From Betaproteobacteria bacterium (GTDB taxonomy: Bacteria > Pseudomonadota > Gammaproteobacteria > Burkholderiales > CAIKXV01): DNA of 64,000 bases. How positions within the stretch are numbered: position 1 is the first letter of the stretch; every line of letters begins with the position of its first letter. Positions 17,418-26,069 of the stretch are shown in pieces. The notes below the pieces were generated by a model that did no database searches, had not been told where the DNA came from, and was given only the letters and a program-made list of their open reading frames with translations. Location: positions 62,001 to 126,000 of the forward strand of contig CANGYF010000006.1 of assembly GCA_947458265.1 (NCBI GenBank). Reading direction: 5' to 3'. Both the position numbers and the translations under genes were made by a program.

Positions 17418-18323
17418 TCAACGGCGCAGGCCGAGGCGCGTGGCCGTGGCAAGCGCGACTTCATGCTCATGCTTCAACGCTTCATGGAACCCGGCGGCGT
17501 CCAGCCAGGCGACGGTGGAACCCATCGCCTCGATCTCGCCGACGAATGCCGGGTCCTGCGCGAGGTCGTGGACGGTGGCGACCCACTGCTCGATGATGCC
17601 AGCGTCGAGCCCGGGCGGGCCGACGATGCCGGTCCAGCCGAGCAGGTCGAAGCCGTGGAAGCCGCACTCGAGCGCCGTGGGCACGTCCGGCCAGGCGGCC
17701 GTGCGCCGATCGCCGCTGACCGCGAGCGCACGCAGCGTTCCCGAACGCAGCAGGTCTCCCATCTCGCCGACGTACTGGGCGGCAAAGTCGGTGCGTCCGT
17801 CGATCACTGCCTGCAGGATGGCCGCGCCGCCATGGAAAGTCACCCGGCCGAGGTCCGACAGCGCGATGCCAGCGGAGTCGAGCAAGCGCGCGAGCGCGAG
17901 GATCGATGCGCCGCCGGTGCCCGAGGTGCCGATCCGGTGGCTGGATGGCGCGGCCCGCACCTTGGCCAGCATTTCCGGGAGTGCCGTCCAGCGCGAATCG
18001 CCGCGTACCACGAAGGCGAGCGCGCTCGCGCTGACCCGCACGACCGGCAGCGGATCGTCCCAGCGGTAGGGCAAGGTGCTGTCGATCGCCGGGTTCTGGG
18101 TCGCCTGCCCGGTCGCGCTCAGCATCATCGTCCGGCCGTCGGGCGCCGCGCCCAGCAGTTCCAGCGTGCCGGTCGTGCCACCACTGCCGGCCACATTGCG
18201 CACCCTCACCGGCACCGACCAGCGACGCTCCAGATGGCGCGCCAGCACGCGTGCGGTGAAGTCCGTCACCCCATCCACCGGAAACGGCACGATCAAGGAA
18301 ACAGGGTCAGACACGAATTTCAA
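17418..18323 (-). CDS. Bug/TctC-family protein lacking a signal peptide; 5' end made of repeat sequence
   Basis: The 301-residue frame contains a recognisable but diverged Bug core (SLIVPFPVDGVTDFTARVLARHL, NVAGSGGTTGTLE, APDGRTMML, WPDVPTALE). It begins at the mature N-terminus with no signal peptide. The only upstream start is a TTG at 18323; the codons after it (KFVSDPV) are a copy of the GTGTCTGACCC repeat, and the in-frame stop upstream is the TGA of the next repeat copy. I infer that the original 5' end was lost or replaced. It may be a pseudogene, or it may make a protein that stays in the cytoplasm. Confidence 0.7.
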   Translation of the reverse strand: MKFVSDPVSLIVPFPVDGVTDFTARVLARHLERRWSVPVRVRNVAGSGGTTGTLELLGAAPDGRTMMLSATGQATQNPAIDSTLPYRWDDPLPVVRVSASALAFVVRGDSRWTALPEMLAKVRAAPSSHRIGTSGTGGASILALARLLDSAGIALSDLGRVTFHGGAAILQAVIDGRTDFAAQYVGEMGDLLRSGTLRALAVSGDRRTAAWPDVPTALECGFHGFDLLGWTGIVGPPGLDAGIIEQWVATVHDLAQDPAFVGEIEAMGSTVAWLDAAGFHEALKHEHEVALATATRLGLRR

Positions 18324-18466
18324 GAACCCGCGCCCAAATCCGGGCCAAAATCCGGGTCAGACACGGATTTCATGTGGGAGCGCCCGGACCCGCCGCCACA
18401 CGGCCAGCGCGCCAAAAACCGTGTCTGACCCGGGTTTTGGCGAAAAGCGTGTCTGACCCGGGTTTT
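18304..18466. repeat. Cluster of four GTGTCTGACCCGGG-type intergenic repeats
   Basis: Four copies of the same core lie here: GGGTCAGACAC at 18304-18314 and 18354-18364 (pointing one way) and GTGTCTGACCC at 18421-18431 and 18449-18459 (pointing the other way), the last two followed by GGGTTTTGG. The facing copies can pair into a large stem, and the T-runs could act as terminator. The same element forms the hairpin at 5987-6037. The cluster fills the gap between the alpha-hydroxy-acid oxidase gene and a truncated Bug gene. Confidence 0.85.
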
Positions 18467-18486
18467 GGCACGGAGCGGGTGTGCGA

Positions 18487-19665
18487 TCAGGGGCGGGTTT
18501 CGCCGTGGCGAAGCGCGGCCTCGTACATCGGATAGGCGCTGGTCACGCTGCCGGTGGACACCGGCGGCACGGCGCGCACCGACTTCGGGGTGAGCTGCGC
18601 GAGCGAGGTGACGCCCATCAGGCCCATCGCAGTGCGCACTTCGAGCTCCAGCAGTTCGAGCATGCGGATCACGCCCGGCTCGCCGGCTGCAGCCAGCGCC
18701 CAGCCATGCAGCTTGCCGATGCCGACCGCCTTCGCGCCGAGCGCGACGGCCTTCACGATGTCGGTGCCGCGCAGGATGCCGCCATCCATCAGCACCTCGG
18801 CGCGGCCGTCGACCGCTTCGGCCACCTCCGGCAGCACCTCGATGCTCGCCTGTGCATGGTCGAGCTGGCGGCCGCCATGGTTCGACACGTACACCACATC
18901 GACGCCATGCTCGACCGCGAGCTTTGCATCCTCGCCAGTGGCGATGCCCTTGAGGATCAGCGGCACGCCCATGCGCTCCTTCATCCAGAGCACGTAGTCC
19001 CAGGTGAGGCTCGCCTGGTGCGAGGCATCGCCGCCACCCTCGCGCACCAGCTGGTGGTTGATCAGGTCGCGTTCACGACGGCTGTAGTAGGCACGGTCGA
19101 CGGTCACGCAAAGGGCGTCGTAGCCGAGCGACTTCGCACGGTCGAGGATGTCGCCCACCCACACCTTGTCGCCGCGCACGTAGAGCTGGAAGATCAGCGG
19201 CTTGCCCGCTTCCTTCGCGATGATGTCCAGGCCGGGACGGGCAGCAGTGCTGACGAAGCAGGGTACGTTCTTCTTCACCGCGGCGACGGCGACCGCAGCC
19301 GCGCCGCGCGGGTCGGCGTATTGCAGGTAGTTGCCGATCGGGGCGATGAACATCGGCACCGGCATCGGCTTGCCCAGCAGCGAAGTGGTGGTGTCGATGT
19401 TGCGTACGTCGACCAGTACGCGCTGACGCAGCGCGAGGCTGTCCAGCGCCATCCGGTTGCGGCGCAGGGTGGCTTCGGAATCCGAGCCGCCCGAAAGCAT
19501 GTCCCAGGTGCCCTGCGACAGGTTGCGGCGGGCGGCGGCGACGATTTCCTGCAGCGTCGAGAAGCTCTGGGCGAGCGCATGCTGCGCGGCCAGGCGGGTG
19601 GCATCGGCGACCTGTGCGGGGTCCTGGGCCTGCTTGGGGTCGATCGGCTTGACTGCGGCGCTCAT
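18487..19665 (-). CDS. FMN-dependent alpha-hydroxy-acid oxidase/dehydrogenase
   Basis: This 392-residue protein belongs to the LldD/glycolate oxidase family and should oxidise an L-2-hydroxy acid to the 2-oxo acid using FMN. The N-terminal FMN contacts (MFIAPIGNYLQYADP), the catalytic Lys239 region LILKGIATGEDA and the signature SNHGGRQLD with catalytic His263 and Arg266 are all visible. The membrane-anchoring insertion loop of classical lactate dehydrogenases is not obvious, so it is probably soluble. A Bug gene lies 24 bases upstream in the same direction, consistent with uptake and oxidation of one hydroxy acid. Confidence 0.93.
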   Translation of the reverse strand: MSAAVKPIDPKQAQDPAQVADATRLAAQHALAQSFSTLQEIVAAARRNLSQGTWDMLSGGSDSEATLRRNRMALDSLALRQRVLVDVRNIDTTTSLLGKPMPVPMFIAPIGNYLQYADPRGAAAVAVAAVKKNVPCFVSTAARPGLDIIAKEAGKPLIFQLYVRGDKVWVGDILDRAKSLGYDALCVTVDRAYYSRRERDLINHQLVREGGGDASHQASLTWDYVLWMKERMGVPLILKGIATGEDAKLAVEHGVDVVYVSNHGGRQLDHAQASIEVLPEVAEAVDGRAEVLMDGGILRGTDIVKAVALGAKAVGIGKLHGWALAAAGEPGVIRMLELLELEVRTAMGLMGVTSLAQLTPKSVRAVPPVSTGSVTSAYPMYEAALRHGETRP

Positions 19666-19689
19666 GCTCTACTCCGTGGGATGTCGGGA

Positions 19690-20727
19690 TTACTCGGGCG
19701 CGATGTTCGCTTCGCGTGCGACCTTCTGCCAGCGCGCGATCTCGCTGCGGTTGAACGCCTCGTATTCCTCGGGCGTGCTGCCGACAGGATCGGCACCCTG
19801 GTCGGCGAAGACTTTCTTGACGTCGGCCGAGCCGAGCGCGGCGCGGATCGAAGCATGCACCCGATCGACGATCGGGCGCGGCGTCCCTGCAGGCCCGAGG
19901 ATACCGAAGCCGCTGGACACCACGAAGCCCGGCAGGCCCGACTCTTCCATCGTCGGCACATCGAGGGCAGCGGACGAACGCTTGACGCCGGCCTGCGCGA
20001 TCAGGCGCACCTTGCCGGAGCGCACGAACTGGATGACGGCAGGCAGGCTGGCGAACTGGAACTCGACCTGCCCCGCTATCAGATCCATCAGCGCCGGACC
20101 CGCGCCCTTGTAGGGAATATGGACGAACCGGACCTTGGCCGCTGAATTCAGCAGTTCGCCAGACAGGTGTCCGACGGTGCCCCGCCCTGCCGTCGAGTAG
20201 TTCACCTGGTCGGGCCGCTTGCGTCCGAGCGCGATCAGTTCCTTCACGTTGCGCACCGGCAGCGACGGATGGACGATCAGCGCCGTGGGCACGTCAGCCA
20301 CCAGCGAGATCGGCTGGAAGTCCTTGACCGCGTCGAACGGCAGCTTCTTCACCATGGCCGGGTTGATCACATGCGAAGCCGACACCATCAGCAGCGTGTA
20401 GCCATCGGGCGCGGCCCGTGCAACGACATCGCTGCCGATCACCCCGCCTGCGCCACCGCGATTGTCGATCAGCACCTGCTGGCCAAGGGACTCGGCCATG
20501 CGCGGAGCGATCACCCGCGCGATGATGTCGGTATTGCCCCCGGGCGCGAACGGCACGACCAGCCGAACCGGCTTCGCCGGCCATGCCTGCGCCAGCGCTG
20601 CGCCCGGCAGGAGGCCGGTGAAAGCCCAGCAGCCAAGCATGAGGGCGGCTGCGACAGGCGCGCCAGGGCCCCGGGCCGCCGCATTCCGGGCGGGCATCGG
20701 GCAGGTCAACCTGCATAGCGTGTTCAT
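19690..20727 (-). CDS. Bug/TctC-family substrate-binding protein
   Basis: The 345-residue product carries a long signal region (basic start, hydrophobic AAALMLGCWAFTGLLPGAALAQA) and the Bug core WPAKPVRLVVPFAPGGNTDI, VLIDNRGGAGGVIGSD, AAPDGYTLLMVSASHV and HIPYKGAGPALMDL. ATG 20727 is supported by GAGGAG seven bases upstream. It is followed by the alpha-hydroxy-acid oxidase gene and diverges from the isopropylmalate-dehydrogenase-like gene at 20880. Confidence 0.94.
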   Translation of the reverse strand: MNTLCRLTCPMPARNAAARGPGAPVAAALMLGCWAFTGLLPGAALAQAWPAKPVRLVVPFAPGGNTDIIARVIAPRMAESLGQQVLIDNRGGAGGVIGSDVVARAAPDGYTLLMVSASHVINPAMVKKLPFDAVKDFQPISLVADVPTALIVHPSLPVRNVKELIALGRKRPDQVNYSTAGRGTVGHLSGELLNSAAKVRFVHIPYKGAGPALMDLIAGQVEFQFASLPAVIQFVRSGKVRLIAQAGVKRSSAALDVPTMEESGLPGFVVSSGFGILGPAGTPRPIVDRVHASIRAALGSADVKKVFADQGADPVGSTPEEYEAFNRSEIARWQKVAREANIAPE

Positions 20728-20879
20728 GGTTCGGCTCCTCCAGCGGGTCGGGGGTTGCTCCGGCCATGCCGGATGTCCTGCGCCCTGCCGTCGCAGACGG
20801 AGGACGCTGCTCTTGTCGTTCGATAGTAGCATCGGGACCACTTTCAGCAGCGCCCGCGCGCACCCAAACCGGAGGAATC

Positions 20880-21941
20880 ATGCAACTCAGGATCGCGATC
20901 CTCGAAGGCGACGACATCGGCCTCGAGGTAGTGCCGGAAGCCGTCAAGGTCATGAAGGCCGCCGCCGCCAAGGCAGGCCTGGCGGTGGAGTGGCTCCCGC
21001 TGCCCATCGGCCGGGCCGGGCATGCATCCCATGGACATTCCATGCCGCAGTTCACGGTCGATTCACTGAAGACCGTGGACGGCTGGCTTCAGGGTCCGAT
21101 CGGCCACAACGCCTACCCGCGCGGCGACGCGACCTGGATCAACCCGCCGCTGCGCAAGATCTTCGAACTGTTCGCGAACGTCAAGCCGGTGAAGTCGTAC
21201 CCGAACATCGAATCCATCCACAAGAACGTGGACATCGTGTTCCTGCGCGAAGTCACCGAAGGCATGCAGTCGGGCAGCGTCACCTTCGCCGGCACCGGCG
21301 AGTTCCGCCCGAACGACGACATCACCATCGGCCATCGGGTCATCACCCGGAAGGGTTCGAACCGGGTCGCACGCGCCGCCTTCGAGATCGCACGTACGCG
21401 CACGCGCAAGCGCGTCACTGCCGTGCACAAGGAGCCGATCTTCAGGCTGGCCTGCGGCATGTTCGCGGAGGAATGCCGCAAGGTCGCGCAGGAGTATCCC
21501 GACGTGTCGTTCGACGAAGTGCTGGTCGACGGCTTCGCGATGAAGCTGGTGATGAAGCCGCAGCCCTACGACGTGGTCGTCACCACCAACCAGTTCGGCG
21601 ACATCCTGACCGACGAGGGCGCCGGCCTGGTCGGTGGCCTCGGCCTCGCCCCCGGACTGTGCATCGGTGCGCACCAGGCGATGGCGCAGGCCACCCATGG
21701 CTCCGCGCCGGACATCGCCGGCCAGAACATCGCGAACCCCTACGCGATGATCATGTCGGGAAAGATGCTGTTCGAATGGCTGGGACACCAGCGCGGGCTG
21801 CCGGAAGCGGTGGCGGCTGCGGCAGCGATCGACGCGGCGATGGACGCGGTGATCGCCGACGCCCGGGCACTGACCGGGGACCTCGGCGGCAGCGGCAGCA
21901 CCCGCGACATGGGCGATGCAGTGGCGGCAGCGATCGGCTGA
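20880..21941 (+). CDS. Isocitrate/isopropylmalate dehydrogenase family protein
   Basis: The 353-residue product is a beta-decarboxylating dehydrogenase of the LeuB/Icd family: GDDIGLEVVPEAVKVM at the start, VKSYPNIES, the HKEPIFRLACGMF substrate lysine region, VVTTNQFGDILTDEGAGLVGGLGLAPG with metal-binding aspartates, and HGSAPDIAGQNIANPYAMIMS near the cofactor site. The arginine-rich substrate loop differs from true LeuB, so it may act on tartrate-, malate- or homoisocitrate-like substrates. GGAGG precedes ATG 20880. It is divergent from the Bug gene and stands alone. Confidence 0.9.
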   Translation: MQLRIAILEGDDIGLEVVPEAVKVMKAAAAKAGLAVEWLPLPIGRAGHASHGHSMPQFTVDSLKTVDGWLQGPIGHNAYPRGDATWINPPLRKIFELFANVKPVKSYPNIESIHKNVDIVFLREVTEGMQSGSVTFAGTGEFRPNDDITIGHRVITRKGSNRVARAAFEIARTRTRKRVTAVHKEPIFRLACGMFAEECRKVAQEYPDVSFDEVLVDGFAMKLVMKPQPYDVVVTTNQFGDILTDEGAGLVGGLGLAPGLCIGAHQAMAQATHGSAPDIAGQNIANPYAMIMSGKMLFEWLGHQRGLPEAVAAAAAIDAAMDAVIADARALTGDLGGSGSTRDMGDAVAAAIG

Positions 21942-21960
21942 AGCGAAGGCGCGGCGGCCT

Positions 21961-22002
21961 GCGTCCGGGGACCAGCGTCCGGGGACCAGCGTCAGTCGAC
22001 CA
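21961..22002. repeat. Three 14-bp tandem repeats
   Basis: Units GCGTCCGGGGACCA (21961-21974, 21975-21988) and the variant GCGTCAGTCGACCA (21989-22002) lie head to tail, followed by a partial GCGTCAG that runs into the aminotransferase stop codon. They fall between two convergent genes. No function is apparent. Confidence 0.75.
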
Positions 22003-22005
22003 GCG

Positions 22006-23334
22006 TCAGGCGGTCCGGACCGCCGCGTCCACTGCCACCCGCAGCCGGCGCGCGATCTCGACCACCTCGTCGTCGCCGATGATGAACGGCGGCGCCAGCA
22101 GCACATGGTCGCCGCGTTCGCCATCGATCGTGCCGCCCATCGAATACACGCAAAGCCCCTGCCGCATCGCCTCGGCCTTCACCCGGGCATGCATGCGCCG
22201 TGGCGGGTCGAACGGCGCGTCGTCCACCCGGTCGGCCACCAGTTCGATCGACCAGAACAGGCCACGGCCGCGCACGTCACCGACATGCGCATGCTCGCGG
22301 AACTGGTCGAGCAGCGCGGCCTGCAGCTTCTCGCCATGCGCGCGCACCCGCGGCAGCAGCCCGTCGCGCTGCACGATAGTCTGCACCGCCAGCGCCGCCG
22401 CGCAGGCGACCGGATGGCCGATGTAGGTATGCCCGTGCGAGAAGGAGCCAGTACCTTCGAGGATCGGCCGGTAGACCCTATCGCTGGCCAACGCGGCGCC
22501 GATCGGCTGGTAGCCGGCACCCAGTCCCTTGGCCACGACCATGATGTCGGGCACCACGCCTTCCTGCTCGCAGGCATGCAGCGTGCCGGTGCGGCCCATC
22601 CCGCACATCACCTCGTCGAGCATCAGCAGCACGCCGTACCGATCGCAGACCGCGCGCACCTTCTCGAAGTAGCCGGGCACCGGCGGCACGGTACCCGCCG
22701 TGGCACCGCCGACGGTCTCGGCGAGAAAGCCGATCACGCTGTCGGCACCCAGGCGCAGGATCGCCTGCTCGAGTTCGTCCGCGAGCCGCTGTGCGTAGGC
22801 TTCGTCGGATTCACCGGCGGGCCGGTACCGGTACGGGAAGCACGGCGACACATGCGTGACCGGCAGCAGGATCGGCTCGAACAGCCGGCGCGCCGACTCG
22901 CGCTGTCCGACCGACATCGCGCCGAGGGTGTTGCCGTGGTAACTCTGCCGGCGCGCAATGAAGTGCCTTCGCTGCGTCTGGCCGATCTCGACGAAGTACT
23001 GGCGCGCCAGCTTCATCGCGGCCTCGACCGCTTCCGAACCGCCGGACACGAAGTACACATGCTCGATGCCGGCCGGCGCATGCTCGACCAGGTGATCGGC
23101 CAATGCCTCGGCCGGCTCGCTGCTGAAGAAGCTGGTGTGCGCATAGGCGAGGCGCCCGGCCTGCTCGCGGATGGCCTCCACCACCTCCGGATGGCCATGG
23201 CCGAGGCAGGACACCGCGGCGCCGCCGGAGGCGTCCAGGTAGCGCCGCCCTTCGCTGTCGACCACCCAGCAGCCCTCGCCACCGACTGCAACCGGCATCT
23301 TGCTGCGGCCGCTGCGCTGGATGATCCGGCTCAT
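22006..23334 (-). CDS. Class III aminotransferase
   Basis: This 442-residue PLP enzyme shows the class III pattern: SGGAAVSCLGHGHPEV, YFVSGGSEAVEAAMKLARQ, Asp240 in MLDEVMCGMGRTG and the Schiff-base Lys269 in VVAKGLGAGYQPIGA. It should move an amino group between an amino acid or amine and a keto acid. It ends a four-gene operon after an amidohydrolase (10-base gap), a carboxyltransferase and an enolase-superfamily enzyme, so it probably handles a nitrogen-containing intermediate of that pathway. Donor and acceptor cannot be read from the sequence. Confidence 0.92.
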   Translation of the reverse strand: MSRIIQRSGRSKMPVAVGGEGCWVVDSEGRRYLDASGGAAVSCLGHGHPEVVEAIREQAGRLAYAHTSFFSSEPAEALADHLVEHAPAGIEHVYFVSGGSEAVEAAMKLARQYFVEIGQTQRRHFIARRQSYHGNTLGAMSVGQRESARRLFEPILLPVTHVSPCFPYRYRPAGESDEAYAQRLADELEQAILRLGADSVIGFLAETVGGATAGTVPPVPGYFEKVRAVCDRYGVLLMLDEVMCGMGRTGTLHACEQEGVVPDIMVVAKGLGAGYQPIGAALASDRVYRPILEGTGSFSHGHTYIGHPVACAAALAVQTIVQRDGLLPRVRAHGEKLQAALLDQFREHAHVGDVRGRGLFWSIELVADRVDDAPFDPPRRMHARVKAEAMRQGLCVYSMGGTIDGERGDHVLLAPPFIIGDDEVVEIARRLRVAVDAAVRTA

Positions 23335-23344
23335 CGCGGAACGC

Positions 23345-24526
23345 TCAGCTGTCGAGCCCGAGCAGCGCGATCGCGTTGCCGCTGCGGATCATGTCCTTCG
23401 ACGCCTCGGGCATGCCCGGCAGGTCGCGCAACAGTTGCACGTCCTTCATCTTCATGCGGCCACCCGGATCGTCATGCGGATAGTCGGTCGCGAACAGGAA
23501 CTGTGAAGCACCGAGGAATTCAACGGCCTCGGCGAACCCGGGCTCCTCGGTCTCGATCGTGAAGAACAGGTTCGTGCGGAAGTAATGGCTGGCCGGCTTG
23601 CGGTTCTTCACCTCGTACACATCGGCCGCGGTCAGCCGCTTGCCGGCCGACGAGCGCTCGGTGCCAGGGGCGATGCGCCGGTGGAAGCGTGCAGAGGCAT
23701 CCTCGTCGTCGTAGTTCACCGGCGCCTTCTCGAGTGCCGCATCCAGCTTCTCCACCAGCGGCCGGATGAAGGCAGTGCCGGCTTCGGTGTAGACGAACCT
23801 GAGGTCCGGGATGTCGTCGAGCAGCCCGCTGGTGACGAGCGAAACCAGGCTCAGGTGGCCTTCGGTCGGCGCGAACAGCTCCAGCCCGTCGGACTGGAAG
23901 AACATCAGGTTGCTGAGCCGGTGGCCATGCTGGATCGAATGCATCATCAGCGGCATCTTCAGCTGCGCCGCGCGCGCGAAGAACGGCCACAGTTCCCGGT
24001 GGCTGCCCAGCGTTTCGGAGAACGGATGCGCGGCCACCGGGTACACCTTGTCGATCGCGATCGCCTTGAAGCCGTTCGCATGCGCCCACTCGATCTCGGC
24101 GATCGCCCCGTCCACGTCCTGCAGCGCGACCAGCGCGGCACCGATGATCCGATCCGGTTCCGCCTTCATCGCATCGAGGATGGACAGGTTGTACGAATGC
24201 GCCATCGCAGTCGCGAGCGGTGCGTCGACGAGGTAGGAGAACAGCATCGCCGAGAACTGCGGCAGCACCAGCTCGCGGTCGATGCCCTGCTCGGCGAAGA
24301 ACTTCGCCCGCTCCGGCCCGGGGTACATGCCGGGATAGCGGCAGCCCGAGCCCGGCGAGGGCAGCGGCGTCGCGCCCGGGACCGGCCGGGGCGCACCCGG
24401 GAACTCGGTGCCATTGATGAAGCCGTCCGCGTCCACCGTGAACCGCGGCGCCAGCGCTGCCAGCGGCCCGTCGATACGCGCGTAGCTGTCGCGAGGCAGG
24501 ATGTGGGTGTCGCAATCGATGATCAT
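23345..24526 (-). CDS. Amidohydrolase family 2 (ACMSD-like) protein
   Basis: The 393-residue product has the amidohydrolase-2 TIM-barrel metal ligands: DCDTHI at residues 4-9, MMHSIQHGH in the middle and LFATDYPHDDP near the C-terminus. Relatives include aminocarboxymuconate semialdehyde decarboxylase, gamma-resorcylate decarboxylase and metal-dependent hydrolases, so it could be a decarboxylase or a hydrolase. It starts 11 bases after the carboxyltransferase gene and 10 bases before the aminotransferase gene. Confidence 0.9.
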   Translation of the reverse strand: MIIDCDTHILPRDSYARIDGPLAALAPRFTVDADGFINGTEFPGAPRPVPGATPLPSPGSGCRYPGMYPGPERAKFFAEQGIDRELVLPQFSAMLFSYLVDAPLATAMAHSYNLSILDAMKAEPDRIIGAALVALQDVDGAIAEIEWAHANGFKAIAIDKVYPVAAHPFSETLGSHRELWPFFARAAQLKMPLMMHSIQHGHRLSNLMFFQSDGLELFAPTEGHLSLVSLVTSGLLDDIPDLRFVYTEAGTAFIRPLVEKLDAALEKAPVNYDDEDASARFHRRIAPGTERSSAGKRLTAADVYEVKNRKPASHYFRTNLFFTIETEEPGFAEAVEFLGASQFLFATDYPHDDPGGRMKMKDVQLLRDLPGMPEASKDMIRSGNAIALLGLDS

Positions 24527-24537
24527 TGCAGCAGTCC

Positions 24538-26067
24538 TCAGTAGCTGGTCGGCCAGTTGGCGAGGCGGTGCTGGCCGACACCACGGGTGAGCTTCGAGCG
24601 ATGGACGTCGAGCATCGCGGCCAGCCAGCCGCGCGTCTCGCGCGGGTCCAGGACCGTGTGTGCCTCGTACAGCGAAGCCAGTCCCCAGGCAGTGGTGTCG
24701 CGCACCAGCGAGTCGCTCTTGGATTTCGTCGCCTCGCTGCTCTCGCCCTCGCGCGCGAGCACGCTGGCGCCCACCTTCGGATCCATGAAGCCGAGGTCTG
24801 CCGTCGGCCAGGCCGCGACCTCGTCGGAGTTGCGGCCGCCACCCATGTTCAGGTAGGCCTGGCCGTAGCTCTTGCGCACGATGATCGAGAGCTTCGGCAC
24901 GGTGACCAGCGCCAGCGCGTTCATCCAGTTGATGATCTTGCCGGCCGCGCCGCGCTTCTCGCCTTCGAGTCCGATCAGGAAGCCCGGCTGGTCGACCATC
25001 AGGATGATCGGCACGTTGAACGAATCGCAGAACACCAGGAAGCTGGTCGCCTTGTTGCAGGCATCGACGTCGATCGCACCACCCTTGAACATCGGGTTGT
25101 TGGCGATGATGCCGACGGTACGTCCGTCGATGCGCGCGAGCGCGGTCATGATCGAGCGGCCGAACTTCGGCTTCATCTCGAACAGGCTGTCCACGTCGAC
25201 GATCACCTCGGCCAGCTTGCGCGCATCGTAGACCTTGGTGCGCAGCTCCGGCAGGATCTCGAGCAGGCGGCCCTGGTCGTGCACGGCCACCTTCGACGCA
25301 TCGAGCACCGGCGGCGCCTCGTTGCAGTTCGACGGCAGGTAGGACAGGAAACGCTTGACCGTGTCGATCGCCTCGGCGTCGGTGTCGACTGCGACATCGA
25401 CCAGCCCGGACACGCCGGTGAGCAGCTTCCAGCCACCGAGTTCCTCCGGATCGACCTCCTGGCTGATCGCGGACGAGGTGACGCGGTGGCTCGCCACCGC
25501 CATCAGCGCGCCCTTGCGCATCACCACGAAGTCGGACATGCAGCCGTACCAGGTCGACGAACCGAAGCAGGCACCGAGCTGGGCCGATACCCAGGGCGCG
25601 GTGCGGATACGCTGGTACTCGGTCGGGTCCTGACCGAGGATCGCCCGCCCGGCCGAACCCATGCGATCGGGGATGCGCGCGCCCGCCGACTCGCCGAGGA
25701 ACACCATCGGCAGACCCTTGGCGTTGGCGATGTCCTTCACGTGCTTGATCTTCTTGCCGTTGATCTGGCTGCTCGAGGCACCCAGCACGGTGAAGTCGTT
25801 CGACACCACGCCCACATCGCGGCCTTCGATACGGCCGAAACCCGCGACCTTGCCGTCGGCCGGCGTGCGATCACGGTCTTCGGCACGGAACGAGGTCGCG
25901 AACAGGCCCGACTCGACGAAGCTGCCGGCGTCCAGCAGCAGGTCCAGCCGCGAGCGCGCGTCGAGCACGCCCGGCGCAGCCCGCTTCGCCAGCTTGTCCG
26001 GCCCGCCCATCCCGAGCGCCTTCGCCTTGCGGGCGGACAGCTCTTCAAGCATCTTCTCGTGGGCCAT
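24538..26067 (-). CDS. Acyl-CoA carboxylase carboxyltransferase (PccB/MccB-like)
   Basis: The 509-residue protein has the two crotonase-like halves of carboxyltransferase beta subunits: GRIEGRDVGVVSNDFTVLGASSS and ESAGARIPDR in the first, and NPMFKGGAIDVDACNKATSFLVFCDSF, MVDQPGFLIGLEGE and QAYLNMGG in the second. These enzymes move a carboxyl group from biotin to or from an acyl-CoA. No biotin carboxylase or biotin carrier gene lies in the window, so it either works with distant partners or in a biotin-independent or decarboxylating role. It begins two bases after the upstream gene. Confidence 0.93.
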   Translation of the reverse strand: MAHEKMLEELSARKAKALGMGGPDKLAKRAAPGVLDARSRLDLLLDAGSFVESGLFATSFRAEDRDRTPADGKVAGFGRIEGRDVGVVSNDFTVLGASSSQINGKKIKHVKDIANAKGLPMVFLGESAGARIPDRMGSAGRAILGQDPTEYQRIRTAPWVSAQLGACFGSSTWYGCMSDFVVMRKGALMAVASHRVTSSAISQEVDPEELGGWKLLTGVSGLVDVAVDTDAEAIDTVKRFLSYLPSNCNEAPPVLDASKVAVHDQGRLLEILPELRTKVYDARKLAEVIVDVDSLFEMKPKFGRSIMTALARIDGRTVGIIANNPMFKGGAIDVDACNKATSFLVFCDSFNVPIILMVDQPGFLIGLEGEKRGAAGKIINWMNALALVTVPKLSIIVRKSYGQAYLNMGGGRNSDEVAAWPTADLGFMDPKVGASVLAREGESSEATKSKSDSLVRDTTAWGLASLYEAHTVLDPRETRGWLAAMLDVHRSKLTRGVGQHRLANWPTSY

Positions 26068-26069
26068 GC

